The notes under the pieces are model-generated. The model was not told where the DNA came from. It did no database searches and worked only from the letters and a program-made list of their open reading frames with translations. A program made the position numbers and the translations under genes. Source: Gracilaria caudata (Eukaryota; Rhodophyta; Florideophyceae; Gracilariales; Gracilariaceae). Taken from it: a stretch of 29,247 bases of DNA. The stretch spans positions 1 through 29,247 of the forward strand of contig JASCIV010000243.1 of the NCBI GenBank assembly GCA_030374735.1, in the 5' to 3' direction. Below, one piece after another: positions 20,037-28,965 of this stretch. Every line of letters begins with the position of its first letter. The first letter of the stretch is position 1.

Positions 20037-21029
20037 TGATCTAAGAACAAAATTCGATTTGAGTTGTTTTGTAGTTTCCTTTCCCGGAATTGGTTAGAAT
20101 CCATCAAAACGACCTGAGCATTTGGACTTCTTGTTTCCAGAAGCCTGCGATGAATCTGGAAGCTGACCGCGGTGAATAGAGTGAGTCTGCTGAATCCACC
20201 ATCGTCCATGGCTTCCAGATCATGAACAGTTCCGAGGAATTTCTTCAGTGTACCGTCTATCGGAGGATCAACAAAACCATGTTTATTATGAGCATACCAC
20301 GAGTCGTGCTGTGCACGTCGAAGATCCAACCAAATATCTCCAGCTGGCTCGTACACTTCTTTCCGACCTCTGGTCCTGGCTTTATGAGCCGCGCCCTGGG
20401 AGATCAGAAGTCCTGTCCGGTTTCCCGTAAGAAGTTGTTGGAGGGCATTATCACTTGACCCAATGGACTTCATAGTCATATGTGACGGCATTGCAGTTGT
20501 TTCCATCAGTCCCGTTCTCTCCGCCTTTCGAACTACACCCCTCGCGGCAGCTCCTTTAACATGAATACAAGGAATGTCGGTCCCTTTCTCGAGTTTATCC
20601 CAAATGAAATGAACTCTCCAAAAGGAAATACCGGCCCTAACAAAGTCTTCTGCAGGGATAATCGAAAACTTCAGTTTTGCTTTAGTCATGCAGGGGCGAG
20701 AACTGTTGCCTTTTGTATCTCTGCGTGCGCACTTCACAACCTTGTACATATATGAACGTAAACCGGAGAACGTAAGCGGACAAGGTCTGCTACTACGCTC
20801 GACAGTGCTCACAAATGGGACAGGTCTTCCGGTGACCAAAAGTAAAATGTGAAACTAATGCACTTCCTGATCCTCGCCTGAACAGCCATTCCTTTGCCTT
20901 ATCGTCTTTCTCAACCAAATCAGAGTGCAAGAATTCTACTGGCAGTTCAGAAGTAGCATCCGTGGGTGCATCATTCTCTATGTACTGGAACCCAGAAGGA
21001 GAGCATTCACGTCCATCTTTCACATTCAT
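19982..21029 (-). pseudogene. Mutator-like transposase, N-terminal DNA-binding part
   Basis: Translation would begin at the ATG at 21027-21029 (MNVKDGRECSPSG). The first piece (20793-21029) contains EWLFRRGSGSALVSHFTFGHRKTCPICEHC. A frame change near 20800-20839 leads to 19982-20839, where VVKCARRD, SSRPCMTKAKLKF and CIHVKG suggest a FLYWCH/WRKY-GCM1-type zinc-binding region, as usual before a MULE core. Near its end NAQVVLMDSNQF may hold the first catalytic Asp. The frame then changes again near 20080-19990 to reach the core. Both frame changes make a full-length product impossible. The zinc-finger type is inferred from position more than from a clear pattern. Confidence 0.45.
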
Positions 21030-21414
21030 TGAATACTCGCCCTGGACTCGGTATTTCGGAGAGTGAGGTGCGAGGTTGGAATAGTTAGGAATAGGAGGAA
21101 AAGAAGCGTTTGTAAGAACAAAAGTCTCACTAACTTTGAAAAGGCTCTTGGGAAGAAGAAAGGACGGGAGCGCTCAATTGATAGAAAACAAAAAGGAGCG
21201 TAGTACGTATGAACTGCCATGTACATACTGATTCCGGCAAATCTGAGTATTGCGGAAGAATGATTAACTCTTGTAAGCGTGATGTAATTTACATACATTT
21301 CCTACGTTATGACCTGCTCTTGACCCTCTTCGCAACCTCTTGGAAGGAGGTTTGGATCCAAAGTACCCTTCATCGAGAGAACGTATGGTTTCTCGTCAAT
21401 CACGCTGATCAAAC
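21030..21414. promoter_or_regulatory. Shared upstream region of two divergent element genes
   Basis: The 385 bases separate the ATG of the minus-strand MULE gene (21029) from the ATG of a plus-strand ORF (21415). Divergent genes sharing one promoter region are common in Mutator-like elements. The stretch has no supported gene. I could not point to a specific TATA box or binding site. Confidence 0.3.
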
Positions 21415-22562
21415 ATGGCGACGAATAGTATGGAAGTGGAGAGTGAAAATCCGCGAGTTCAACAAGTTAGAAAGTGGATGAAGAACCAGTGGTCGAGACA
21501 CTATCCATGGCTAAACTTTTCGTGTGATGGAAGGTATTTGGAGGAGAAGCTCAAACTCCGCCCCGAAGTGCAAGATGAGATATGGGCATTTTACAGATTG
21601 GAAGGAAATCCAGGCACAACAACGGTAATTCTCCAGTATGCCGTAGCTGAGTTTCTTATGCTTGAGAAGAAGATGACCCCGCCGAGTTCGTTGCTTTGAA
21701 AAGATGCGCGACCTACGGGAAGAGCAGGAAGAAAAGCGACTATCCACGAAGACCAGACATCCTCAGCTTTTGTTTACCGAAAGTACCAGGCGGTTTATCA
21801 CCTTAGAAAGCATCCGCAAAAGCTGTGTCGGCTTTGCGACAAAGGCACGATCAGACTAATGACGTCAACGGAGGTCGAACTTCTCTGAGCAACTCTGACT
21901 TTATATCTGTGACAGAATCTGTGCCCTCTCCACTGTCCAAATTTCCTTGGGGTTTGGGTGGAATCATCGACTTAGTACACAACCATTCAGATTCGGGAGA
22001 CCATTTCATGGATGCAAGGCCGACGACTGTTGGAGTAAAAAGGGTGATGGAAAAAACGATCGGGCCAGAAGAACGTAAGGAAAAAGAGAATAAGTTTAGT
22101 TTCAGTGACGGACTTCAGAGATGCCAGAAGGGACCACAGCCTTCGAGAAAGAAGCGGCTTATTTCAGCGGTGGAGTATTCCAAAGAAGTGAATAGTTCAT
22201 GGCAGCGATCTGTACTTGACGAGAGTCAAATAATCGTCGTAGAAGAAGAGAAGGAACCGGAAGAGAAGACGGAAACAAAGTATGACACAAAACATTTATC
22301 AGCATTAGTGCATTTGGAGGACATTATTAATGATGTAGACACATACTTAACAAACGACATGGCGAGATCGCATAATTCTTGGGGAAACGTTATCCGTCTG
22401 ATTAAGATAAAACAGATGAGAAAGGCGTTGAGAATTCTGTACACGAAAAAGGTTTTCAAGAACAACCAATGCCTTTTTGCGTTGCAAGCGCTAAGACTTG
22501 AGCTGAGCAAATTGAGCGCCAGAGAAGAGAGGTGTGTATGGAATTGGGTGGCCTCCATATGA
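21415..22562 (+). pseudogene. Divergent partner ORF of the MULE, unrecognised, frameshifted
   Basis: The start is a well-placed ATG (AAACATGGCG). Three frames follow each other: 21415-21699 (PRVQQVRKWMKNQWSRHYPW, then a helical region), 21690-21859 (FEKMRDLREEQEEKRLSTK, coiled-coil-like and charged), and 21815-22562 (245 residues). The last has a Ser/Pro-rich centre, a basic patch (PSRKKRLIS), an acidic patch (VVEEEKEPEEKTE) and a helical C-terminus (IRLIKIKQMRKALRILYTKK). I recognise no family. The composition suggests a nuclear or DNA-binding accessory protein, like the second genes carried by some Mutator-like elements, but this rests on position alone. Two plus-one shifts would restore one frame of about 380 residues. 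Confidence 0.45.
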
Positions 22563-22731
22563 TGAAAAGGTGTCGCATACTTTGCAAACGCTAGGGTGTA
22601 TTTGAAGATTCTCTCTGTATAATGGCGATCATATTGCTATTAAGCACTGCATATTTAGCGCTACAAAATGTATGAAAGTTAGCATTGATAATGTAGTTTG
22701 TTAAGACCTAAGGCGTGAAGATGACATGAGC

Positions 22732-22909
22732 AAAACCATATCCATTTCATGAGCCAATATACCATTATTCCAAAAGCATCCACCATCAGCAAAACCATTT
22801 CCCATATCATGAAACAGTATGCCAGTATTCCCAAGTTGCAGCAATAACAGAAGGTATATCCATATCATGCAACAGTAGACCAGTACTCCAGAAGAAAGAT
22901 CGGAGTAAT
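22732..22909 (+). repeat. Degenerate 59-60-bp tandem repeat, three units
   Basis: Three diverged units start at 22732, 22791 and 22851 and share the core CCATATCATG, then CAGTA..CCAGTATTCC. They fall in non-coding sequence after the plus-strand ORF. The units differ by many substitutions, so the array is old. Confidence 0.7.
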
Positions 22910-23320
22910 CCAGCGGAATAATTCAACTCCTCAAAGAATGAGCCAACAAAACCCCACCGTGTAATGAAATCCCCGAGTCGGCCCAATCAGAAGCAAGAAA
23001 CCAAGAGGTATCTTAGGACCTTACCAGCCCATCCCGGTTTTCTGCCAGGGGTTCGAAAATGGGCTTGAACCCCCGATCCAGCACAGTACCTCAGAAGAAT
23101 TCCTTGCTGGGATCCCAAGATAAGCTGAAGCATGTCGACAACAATCTTCTGCTCCCAGAGGCAAACATACCATCTTCGGAGGAGGACCGCACACGGCCAT
23201 CAGCGTAAGAGTTTTCACCTAATGCCATATCTGGGGGGGGAGGAGTCTGGATAGAAGTGTGTCATGGAGCCACAGAAGCGAGAATGTGGCGCTTCGTGAT
23301 GTAACCAGTGTGGGCCATGA
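22910..23320 (-). other. Non-coding stretch with a tRNA B-box-like element
   Basis: No gene is supported. On the minus strand GGGGGTTCAAGCCC (23061-23074) resembles the T-arm/B-box of tRNA genes. GGGGTTC at 23048-23054 and GAACCCC at 23067-23073 also form an inverted repeat. A tRNA-derived SINE read on the minus strand is possible, but a convincing A box at the right distance was not found. A 65-residue minus ORF across this stretch (23021-23218) has no recognisable feature. Confidence 0.25.
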
Positions 23321-23444
23321 GAGCGCTTGCGAGGCGGGAGGCACGTCAGAGCCGAGAGCCGGACGCTCGAAAACAATTTGAAGAGCACTTGCAAGGTGGG
23401 AACCGCGTTAGAGCCGAGAGCCAGATGCTCGAAAAAATTTTGAA
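23321..23444 (+). repeat. 62-bp direct tandem repeat, two units, CpG-decayed
   Basis: Units 23321-23382 and 23383-23444 are the same length and share the core AGAGCCGAGAGCC. Of about eleven differences, five are CpG in the first unit and TpG or CpA in the second, and one is the reverse. This clustering suggests deamination of methylated cytosine. Confidence 0.85.
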
Positions 23445-23510
23445 GTGTGCGCGGGGGCCTGCGGGAGGCAAACCATTGCTCTGAAAGGCGGGGGAAGGGG
23501 GTTGGTAGCT

Positions 23511-23573
23511 GCGATCGGTGATAGGTGCACGGCGATCTGTGAAAGGGGTGCGGCGATCGGTGATGTGGGCGCA
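23511..23573 (+). repeat. 21-bp tandem repeat, three units
   Basis: Three 21-base units begin with GCGATCGGTGAT, GCGATCTGTGAA and GCGATCGGTGAT at 23511, 23532 and 23553. They lie between two other tandem duplications and have no coding frame. Confidence 0.8.
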
Positions 23574-23597
23574 GGGCCGGGCTGCAACTAGGGTGAA

Positions 23598-23724
23598 GAA
23601 GTGAATGTGTAGAGAGGAAGAAGAGAAAAAGGAGACAGAGAAAGGCGGAGAGAACTAGTGAGGAAGTGAATTTGTAGAGAGGGAGAAGGGAAAAGGAGAA
23701 GGGAAACGGCGGAGAGAAGTGGTC
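23598..23724 (+). repeat. Purine-rich tandem duplication, units of about 62-65 bp
   Basis: Two units start at 23598 and 23663 with GAAGTGAAT(G/T)TGTAGAGAG, run through an almost pure purine tract, and end in GGCGGAGAGAA. The strand asymmetry (G/A on the plus strand) could favour unusual DNA structure. Confidence 0.75.
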
Positions 23725-24027
23725 GACGATAAGGGAACCGAAGAAAACCGATATTATGTGTTTAACATAGGCAGGGGTGGCGATGCGAAGAGGGATTTCA
23801 GTATGCGAGTCTGCAAGGCGTGCCGAAAAATGTCGTGGGAAGCATTGCGACGGAACGACAGAGCAGAGTTGTAACGATCAAGGCACACGACGTGTCAAAG
23901 GTCGTTTCGCACGAAGCGTCTACGCCGCGGCGACAAAAAACGCGGCGGCGACGAAAACATATCGTTAACACGTGGTAGAGAAGCTACGTCGAAGCGATGG
24001 ACGTAGGAAGTATAAGTGGATATATGG
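23725..24027. other. No supported gene
   Basis: A short plus frame (23777-23968) is Arg-rich and looks like chance in CG-rich sequence (CGCGGCGGCGACG near 23940). The stretch leads into the plus-strand unknown gene and should contain its 5' region, but no promoter element is evident. Confidence 0.4.
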
Positions 24028-24835
24028 ATGGTAACAGAAGTGCTCCAAACTACTCCAAACTCGAGTGGATCTGTTTTCACTGGCTTCTCTGACGGCGGCT
24101 TTAAACTACTTCAAGGCCAGGATTATAGTTTCCATGCGCCGGTGATGAGCTGGTCCGTTCCAGGAGCTCTCATGGCAGAGTAAACAGATTCTGAAAGCAA
24201 AGCTGAACTCGACAGATCCTGTGACGTAATGATTATGATTAGTGAAGAAATCTGTGCTGTGGAGAAGAGGCGTACTGGCAATTGACCGCACCCCGACCAG
24301 TTCGTCACGCTAGTAGTCACTTATGATCGAGTCAGTGCAAAGTTCAATCTGCTACGTGCTTCGTTATCAAAGAAGCCGGACGAAGTTGTATGGTTGTGCT
24401 ACCATGATACTTGCGAATACGTTGGTTTCAAGATCCCAGTTGGTATCATGATGATACCAACGGCGTCTGCTATGACCGTCACCTTATCCGCGTTGAACCG
24501 ATTCTTCAGAGGGGGTGCTGAACTCATTTCTGTGTAAAGAACGACATGGGATGCTGCTCACAGTTTCGGCATCATGTTTGGCATCAATCGCTAGTGGGTC
24601 TACCGATTATGCTGTGATTGCCTTAGAGCATTTTGAATCCGCGAAAAGGGGCATGCCTCTACGAACTTCTATGGAGACTCTTGGTGAGGGTGCATTTCCA
24701 GCCCTTGCAGCTACTTCGCGAATTACCGACGCTTGGTCGGCGACTGGATCCCCATCCGAACGCATAATGGATGTCTTGCGAACGGCCTGCAATCTCCGAC
24801 GCAAAGGGCGTTATGAGAATTTCTTGAGCGTTTGA
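24028..24835 (+). pseudogene. Unrecognised long protein gene, 5' part, decayed
   Basis: From the ATG at 24028 one frame stays strikingly protein-like to 24534: SVFTGFSDGGFKLLQGQDYS, VVTYDRVSAKFNLLRASL, VVWLCYHDTCEYVGFKIPVG. It is interrupted by TAA 24181 and TGA 24283 and ends at TAA 24535. The coding-like sequence then moves to the next frame (24515-24835; HFESAKRGMPLRTSMETLGE, ITDAWSATGSPSERIMDVL). It moves again near 24830, at an 8-base direct repeat GAGCGTTT, into the frame of the 3' part. I recognise no family. The long beta-like, Ser/Gly-rich stretches without charged repeats would suit a structural protein, for example a capsid-type one from an integrated virus or a large element, but that is a guess. 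Confidence 0.45.
24439..24461. repeat. Perfect 23-base palindrome inside the unknown gene
   Basis: GTTGGTATCAT and ATGATACCAAC flank a single central G. It falls inside a coding-like stretch (read as VGIMMIP), so it may simply reflect the codons there. Confidence 0.8.
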
Positions 24836-26126
24836 GCGTTTCCACGCCAGTCAGAAGAAGATAAACGACTTTCTAGCTTCAACAGCGCTGCCTCTATGGC
24901 TGATGACACCCCGATATGATTCTACACTACGAGAACCATCGGAGCGTGGTTGGCTCCTACCTGCGTGCAGCTTGCAAATCTTTTCTTGCAGAACTGAATT
25001 GCTCCTGAAGGAGTAAACGGTATGTGCTGTTTTTGGAGAAGTTATAACTAGCTGCTGCAAACTCAAGATTTCGGAAGAAGCCGTTCTATGTCCCGCATTT
25101 GTGTCGAACATGCAGCTTGCGTTGAAGCACTACAGTTGTAGAATGCAACTCTGCAAGCTAAGAGAGACAAAGATTCGAGGTCTGACGTATCTTTTGAGTT
25201 TAAATCTTCCAACCTTACTCGAACGTGTTCTACTGAGCCCAGAAGTGATCTATGCAATGAGCATAATCGCCTCTAGAAATGTTGGTATTCTCTCATCCGC
25301 AAAGTCTTACAAGAGATGGGATCGATCTGAATTTAAGCATTTGTTTAACACCATTGACAGGGAAAGGCTGGTGAGCTTAACTGGGGTTACTGAGACAGTA
25401 GATGATCAATATGTTTCTGACTGGCCTTCAGGGATCACGGATATGAGCGCGATATGCCTTTCATTGCAATTCTCATGTTTAGGACAGATTCCGAGAAACG
25501 GATCAACGATTCGGGTTCCGTGGCCGAGTCGACACAAATCAGCGCTTGGGTTTTGGCGTGGTGGTGGGGATATTGTTTGTAAAGGATTTGCTCGACGTAT
25601 TCTATTCTATAATGGGGGTGATGCAGATGCCTGTTGCGAGGCCACGGCAAACTTGTTGCTGATATTTGCCCGAGTTCAGTTCTTGTGGCGAACGTCTTTC
25701 AGTTTGAATGCCAATTATTTTGCTCTACGACAATTATGTCGCGGAAGTATTCAGGCGTTGCTGACTTCCGGTTCGGGTCAAATTCTGTCTTACGCTGCAT
25801 CGGAAGAGTCTCGCGATGCAACACGTCAAGTGTGGTGCGGATCTTTCCATCTGGCAAGCATAGTTATTCCAACCGAAGAGGAGGTTGACGCCCACATGTT
25901 GGACGAGAAGATCTTGTCGAACAACGTCTTAGAGATTTGCTCAACACACGTTTGGAGAATAATGCAGGACTCGCTATATTTGCACGGAAATTGGCTACGG
26001 GAGGATAGTGTTCGCACGAGAACTCCTGGAGCCATCGACTTCTGGTCTCCTGGGTCAGCAGGGCATCTGGATCTTGTTGGCTATGCATGCACAGTGTCAA
26101 CATTTTACGAGTCGTTCTTTACTTAA
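24836..26126 (+). pseudogene. Unrecognised long protein gene, 3' part (intact frame 25101-26126)
   Basis: The frame is open from about 24826 with a single TAA at 25014, then clean for 341 codons to 26126. The stretch before the stop (AFERFHASQKKINDFLAS, ALPLWLMTPRYDSTL) continues naturally from the 5' part. The clean part has ALKHYSCRMQLCKLRET, LTGVTETVDDQYVSDWPSG, HKSALGFWRGGGDIVCKGF and a C-terminus with TPGAIDFWSPGSAGHLDL. If translated alone, the first ATG is at 25110. No motif was recognised and there is no signal peptide or obvious transmembrane span. Together with the 5' part the protein would be about 700 residues. It ends 10 bases before the stop of a convergent minus-strand ORF. Confidence 0.5.
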
Positions 26127-26135
26127 CAAACTTCT

Positions 26136-26864
26136 CTAGTCTCCATAGTAAAGGCCGATTAAATCGTCGTCATTCTCAACTTCTGTTTCCTCCACATTTT
26201 CCTTTCGCAGTTGCATATTTTCGGTACCTCTTGCCTCTTCTGCAGCCTTTGCTGCTGCGAGCTTTGCAGCATTTGCAGCTCGTTTCTTTCGCGCACGTCT
26301 ACCTCCCCTTCTTCCATGTCGCTTTTTGCACCTCCCAAAGTGAGCGTTTTTTACTTTGTCAAAATCCTGGGAAAAGGTGTCCATGCTGGGACGCCAATGT
26401 GCAATACGATCTTTTTGATGTTCGCCAAACATCTAGCTGTAAATTTTAACTTCTTGTTTGTTACGCAAGACAGCAATTGCATCATGTCCTTCACAACAGA
26501 ATCAAGTGAATCAGTATTCTTGAAGAACCCATTTAATGGCATGTTGCATTCATCTTCCAAAAAGTGATCCTCTTGCTTGGGCGATGATATTTTTCGTGGT
26601 GAAGACCTTGATTCTGAAGATCTCACTGCAGATTGCTTCGATGATACCCACGCTGTTCAGGAAGGTGCGGTACGATTCTATGAAAACCGTGAGCATAGGT
26701 GGTACTGCGGTGTTGGTTTTCCTCTCGACCAACATTCGAAACTGTTTTCTTGCAAGTGGATTGTCAAAGTGACCGAAATGAACTTTATGGAACAAATGGT
26801 TGGATGAAAGCCGTCTTAATTCATGATTGAAATTCTGAACGATTGGTGAGAGGCAGAGTCGCAA
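26136..26864 (-). pseudogene. Small unrecognised minus-strand gene with Lys/Arg/Ala-rich C-terminus
   Basis: Three overlapping minus frames follow each other: 26550-26864 (104 residues, basic, FHKVHFGHFDNPLARKQF), 26351-26626 (SSESRSSPRKISSPKQEDHF, then a helical stretch with KDMMQLLSCVTNKK), and 26136-26432, which ends with GRCKKRHGRRGGRRARKKRA, then an Ala-rich helix and an acidic tail (ETEVENDDDLIGLYYGD). The overlaps let one protein of about 230 residues be read through two frame changes, by indel or by splicing. The basic-Ala-acidic layout suggests a nucleic-acid-binding protein. Its family is unknown. It converges on the 24.0-26.1 kb gene. Confidence 0.4.
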
Positions 26865-27849
26865 AGTTAATCTTCAGACTCTGAAGTTCAGAGAGACGTC
26901 GACCTATGAGGATTTACACCTCGGAGAAAGCCATCGATGATGATTCATCATGGTATGTGAACAGCTCTTTCTCTAGTGCCTGTGCTACAAGGTGTACAGG
27001 TCATATGCGTACCCACTGTTTGGGTGAACGGTCGGTGACCGGTCAACAACCCTCCTGTGCAGTCTTAATTTTGCGTCTTTTTTGTCCGTTTGTCAGTTTG
27101 TCCTCTTGGTTGACATGAAATACAAATATAACTTCTCCTTGACGCATGTAGACCTCTTTCCAGCGGCATATTTGTGACTACAATTTTGGGCACATCACAA
27201 ACTCATAGTCACCCCTCAAAGGTCGTAGTCAGTCACTTATAGTCACACTACATATTTCTCTTTTGCTTGGCTAATTTCTGCCAAAGACTCTTCTATTACA
27301 CTATAAGAAACTGGGTGTATGACCTGCTTTCTTCGATTTGGCACTCATAATTTTTTCGAGCTCAGTTATTAAGCTCAAATACAATAATGAGTGCCACTAG
27401 ATGGAATCGGGGGGCACCCATTATTGTTTGGAAGAAGTAAGAGAGTGGAAGATATTTGCAATTCCAAGCAGTTTAGTAAGTACAATCATCCTCATTTTCT
27501 TAAAGATTCAGCAAAAAGAGTTCAAATGTACACGTGTGTGTTTCTCTACGGTCTCTTTTATATCCACGTGTTCATTTGTGTTACGTGTCATATCTATGAC
27601 TAAATGTGAATAAATTTTCACCGCATGTGGGAGTCAGTCAGTCATTAGTCACATTTTTCTACGATAGTCTGTCACTCTCTAATACGGCCTTGCCTCTCTC
27701 ACACCAAAATCTCAGTCGCTTGCCTGCAGTTCTAACTGGTTTTCTGCGTGGCAAAGCCAGAGCAAGAGAAATACATAAAGCGTTTCCCGACAAGACCAGA
27801 TCCTGAGCGTTTAGAAGAAAATTTGTTTACATCAGACTGCAAAGGTGCA
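26865..27849. other. Long non-coding stretch with inverted repeat and AGTCA-rich segments
   Basis: No gene is supported. Segments around 27210-27250 and 27630-27680 are full of AGTCA/GTCAC words (TAGTCAGTCACTTATAGTCAC and CAGTCAGTCATTAGTCAC) and look like diverged copies of one another. An inverted repeat lies at 27340-27395. Short plus frames near 27390-27613 overlap in two frames and look like chance. Confidence 0.4.
27340..27395. repeat. Inverted repeat with 9-bp arms (GGCACTCAT)
   Basis: GGCACTCAT at 27340-27348 is matched by ATGAGTGCC at 27387-27395. The 38-base interior also has AGCTCA pieces in both halves. It might be the end of a small foldback or MITE-like element. Confidence 0.6.
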
Positions 27850-28962
27850 CTAAAAGTAACATCGTTTTACTGTTCTCGCCACGTAAAACAAATATTTTTT
27901 CTCTTTAATAAACTTAGACAGATTCACAGATTTATATCTTTTGCATAATACTGCAATGCCATGCCAACAGGGAAACTCATCTCTATTTCTTGAATACGAA
28001 CAGCAGTGCGGAAGATAGTACAACTCTGTTTGCGACACAACTCGATGAGTTTGGGTGGCATCAACTTCACTCGGGACCATTGCTTCCATTTGACTTGAGC
28101 CCTCTACAAATCTCACATTTTTCTGATACGGTCGCGCTTTTTTGATCAAAACGAAGAGATGTTTCTCAATTTGCGGCGAAACTGGTGCGCTTTACGTCAT
28201 TGCCCGATTTTTTTCTCTTTAAAAGAGAGTTTCGGTGCGTTTCAACCATAGTTTTCAGCATTGATTGCGGTTCAACCCGCCAAATATTGTTCTTTAATGC
28301 CGCCGATATCTGACTTTTCTGCGCCTTGTGATGTGGTAGTTAAGTCTTTCAGGCACGAATGCGATCGATAAAGTACAAAGTCATCGACTTTTTTCAAGAT
28401 ACGCTGCACTTCGACTGCCATAGTCTCGTTTAATCGCATCCAAACCTGCTTACGAAGGAGCAAAGAGAGCGTTTTCGTACTGTGCAAGGCCAACGGTCTT
28501 CTCCGTCTCAATTGCGGACGCTATAATTTTCTTCACATGGAGAGCGTCGAGAAAATATGTGGCCTTCTTCACGACGTCCTTAAAAGCTCTGTATATTGAT
28601 TTATTTTGATCCACAATTGTGACACGATCATCAATGTCTAAAGGTCGGAATTTTCTTAAGCCACTAAAACACCATCGTCCATGATTTCTCACATTCCGTA
28701 CCAAGAGTATGAGCAAACAGTAGGGGTAACAGATTATGGTTTGCGTCATATCTGACAACTTCTCAGCTCGTCCTATATGACCTTTCCCGCACCCTTGGCA
28801 GTGAGCTGCATCTGCCCTTGTTGTTTTCCTACCGACCCTGCAGAAATATTCCGCCATGCTCGGTAGAAACACAAACCCGGAGTAATATTGGTAGTGTTTG
28901 ACAATATCGGAAGTATTGACTATTTTCTCGTCAAATTTGTGTATTACAATTGCATCGAGCTT
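27850..28962 (-). pseudogene. Second Mutator-like (MULE) transposase, different family, with damaged SWIM finger
   Basis: Upstream of the first ATG (28872) the same frame stays open and coding-like to a TAG at 28963 (IVIHKFDEKIVNTSDIVKHY), so the gene started further right. The core shows RADAAHCQG with the first catalytic Asp (about 28810), VTIVDQNKSIYRAFKDVV with the second Asp, then DALHVKKI, where the His of the C..H motif remains but the Cys is lost. One frame change leads to 28272-28511, with LTTTSQGAEKSDIGGIK matching the family's TSQxxES motif. Another passes through VEPQSMLKTMVETHRN, and a third reaches 27850-28149, a SWIM zinc finger (CSY...PCWHGIAV) in which the second Cys of C-x-C is Tyr (TAT at 27994). 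It shares little with the MULE at 18.8-21.0 kb, so it is an independent, dead insertion. Confidence 0.7.
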
Positions 28963-28965
28963 CTA

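Noticed and set aside
9432..21029. Reassigned stop codons (a variant nuclear code) as the reason for in-frame stops
   Set aside because: All three stop codons interrupt the frames, and frame changes occur as well. The SMP-C2 gene is clean and ends normally. Decay explains the pattern better than a code change.
23021..23218. tRNA gene or SINE on the minus strand
   Set aside because: Only a B-box-like motif is present; no convincing A box, cloverleaf or poly-A/T tail. Kept only as a weak remark in the stretch description.
22732..23724. CRISPR array
   Set aside because: The repeats are head-to-tail without unique spacers, vary between units, and lie in eukaryotic sequence.
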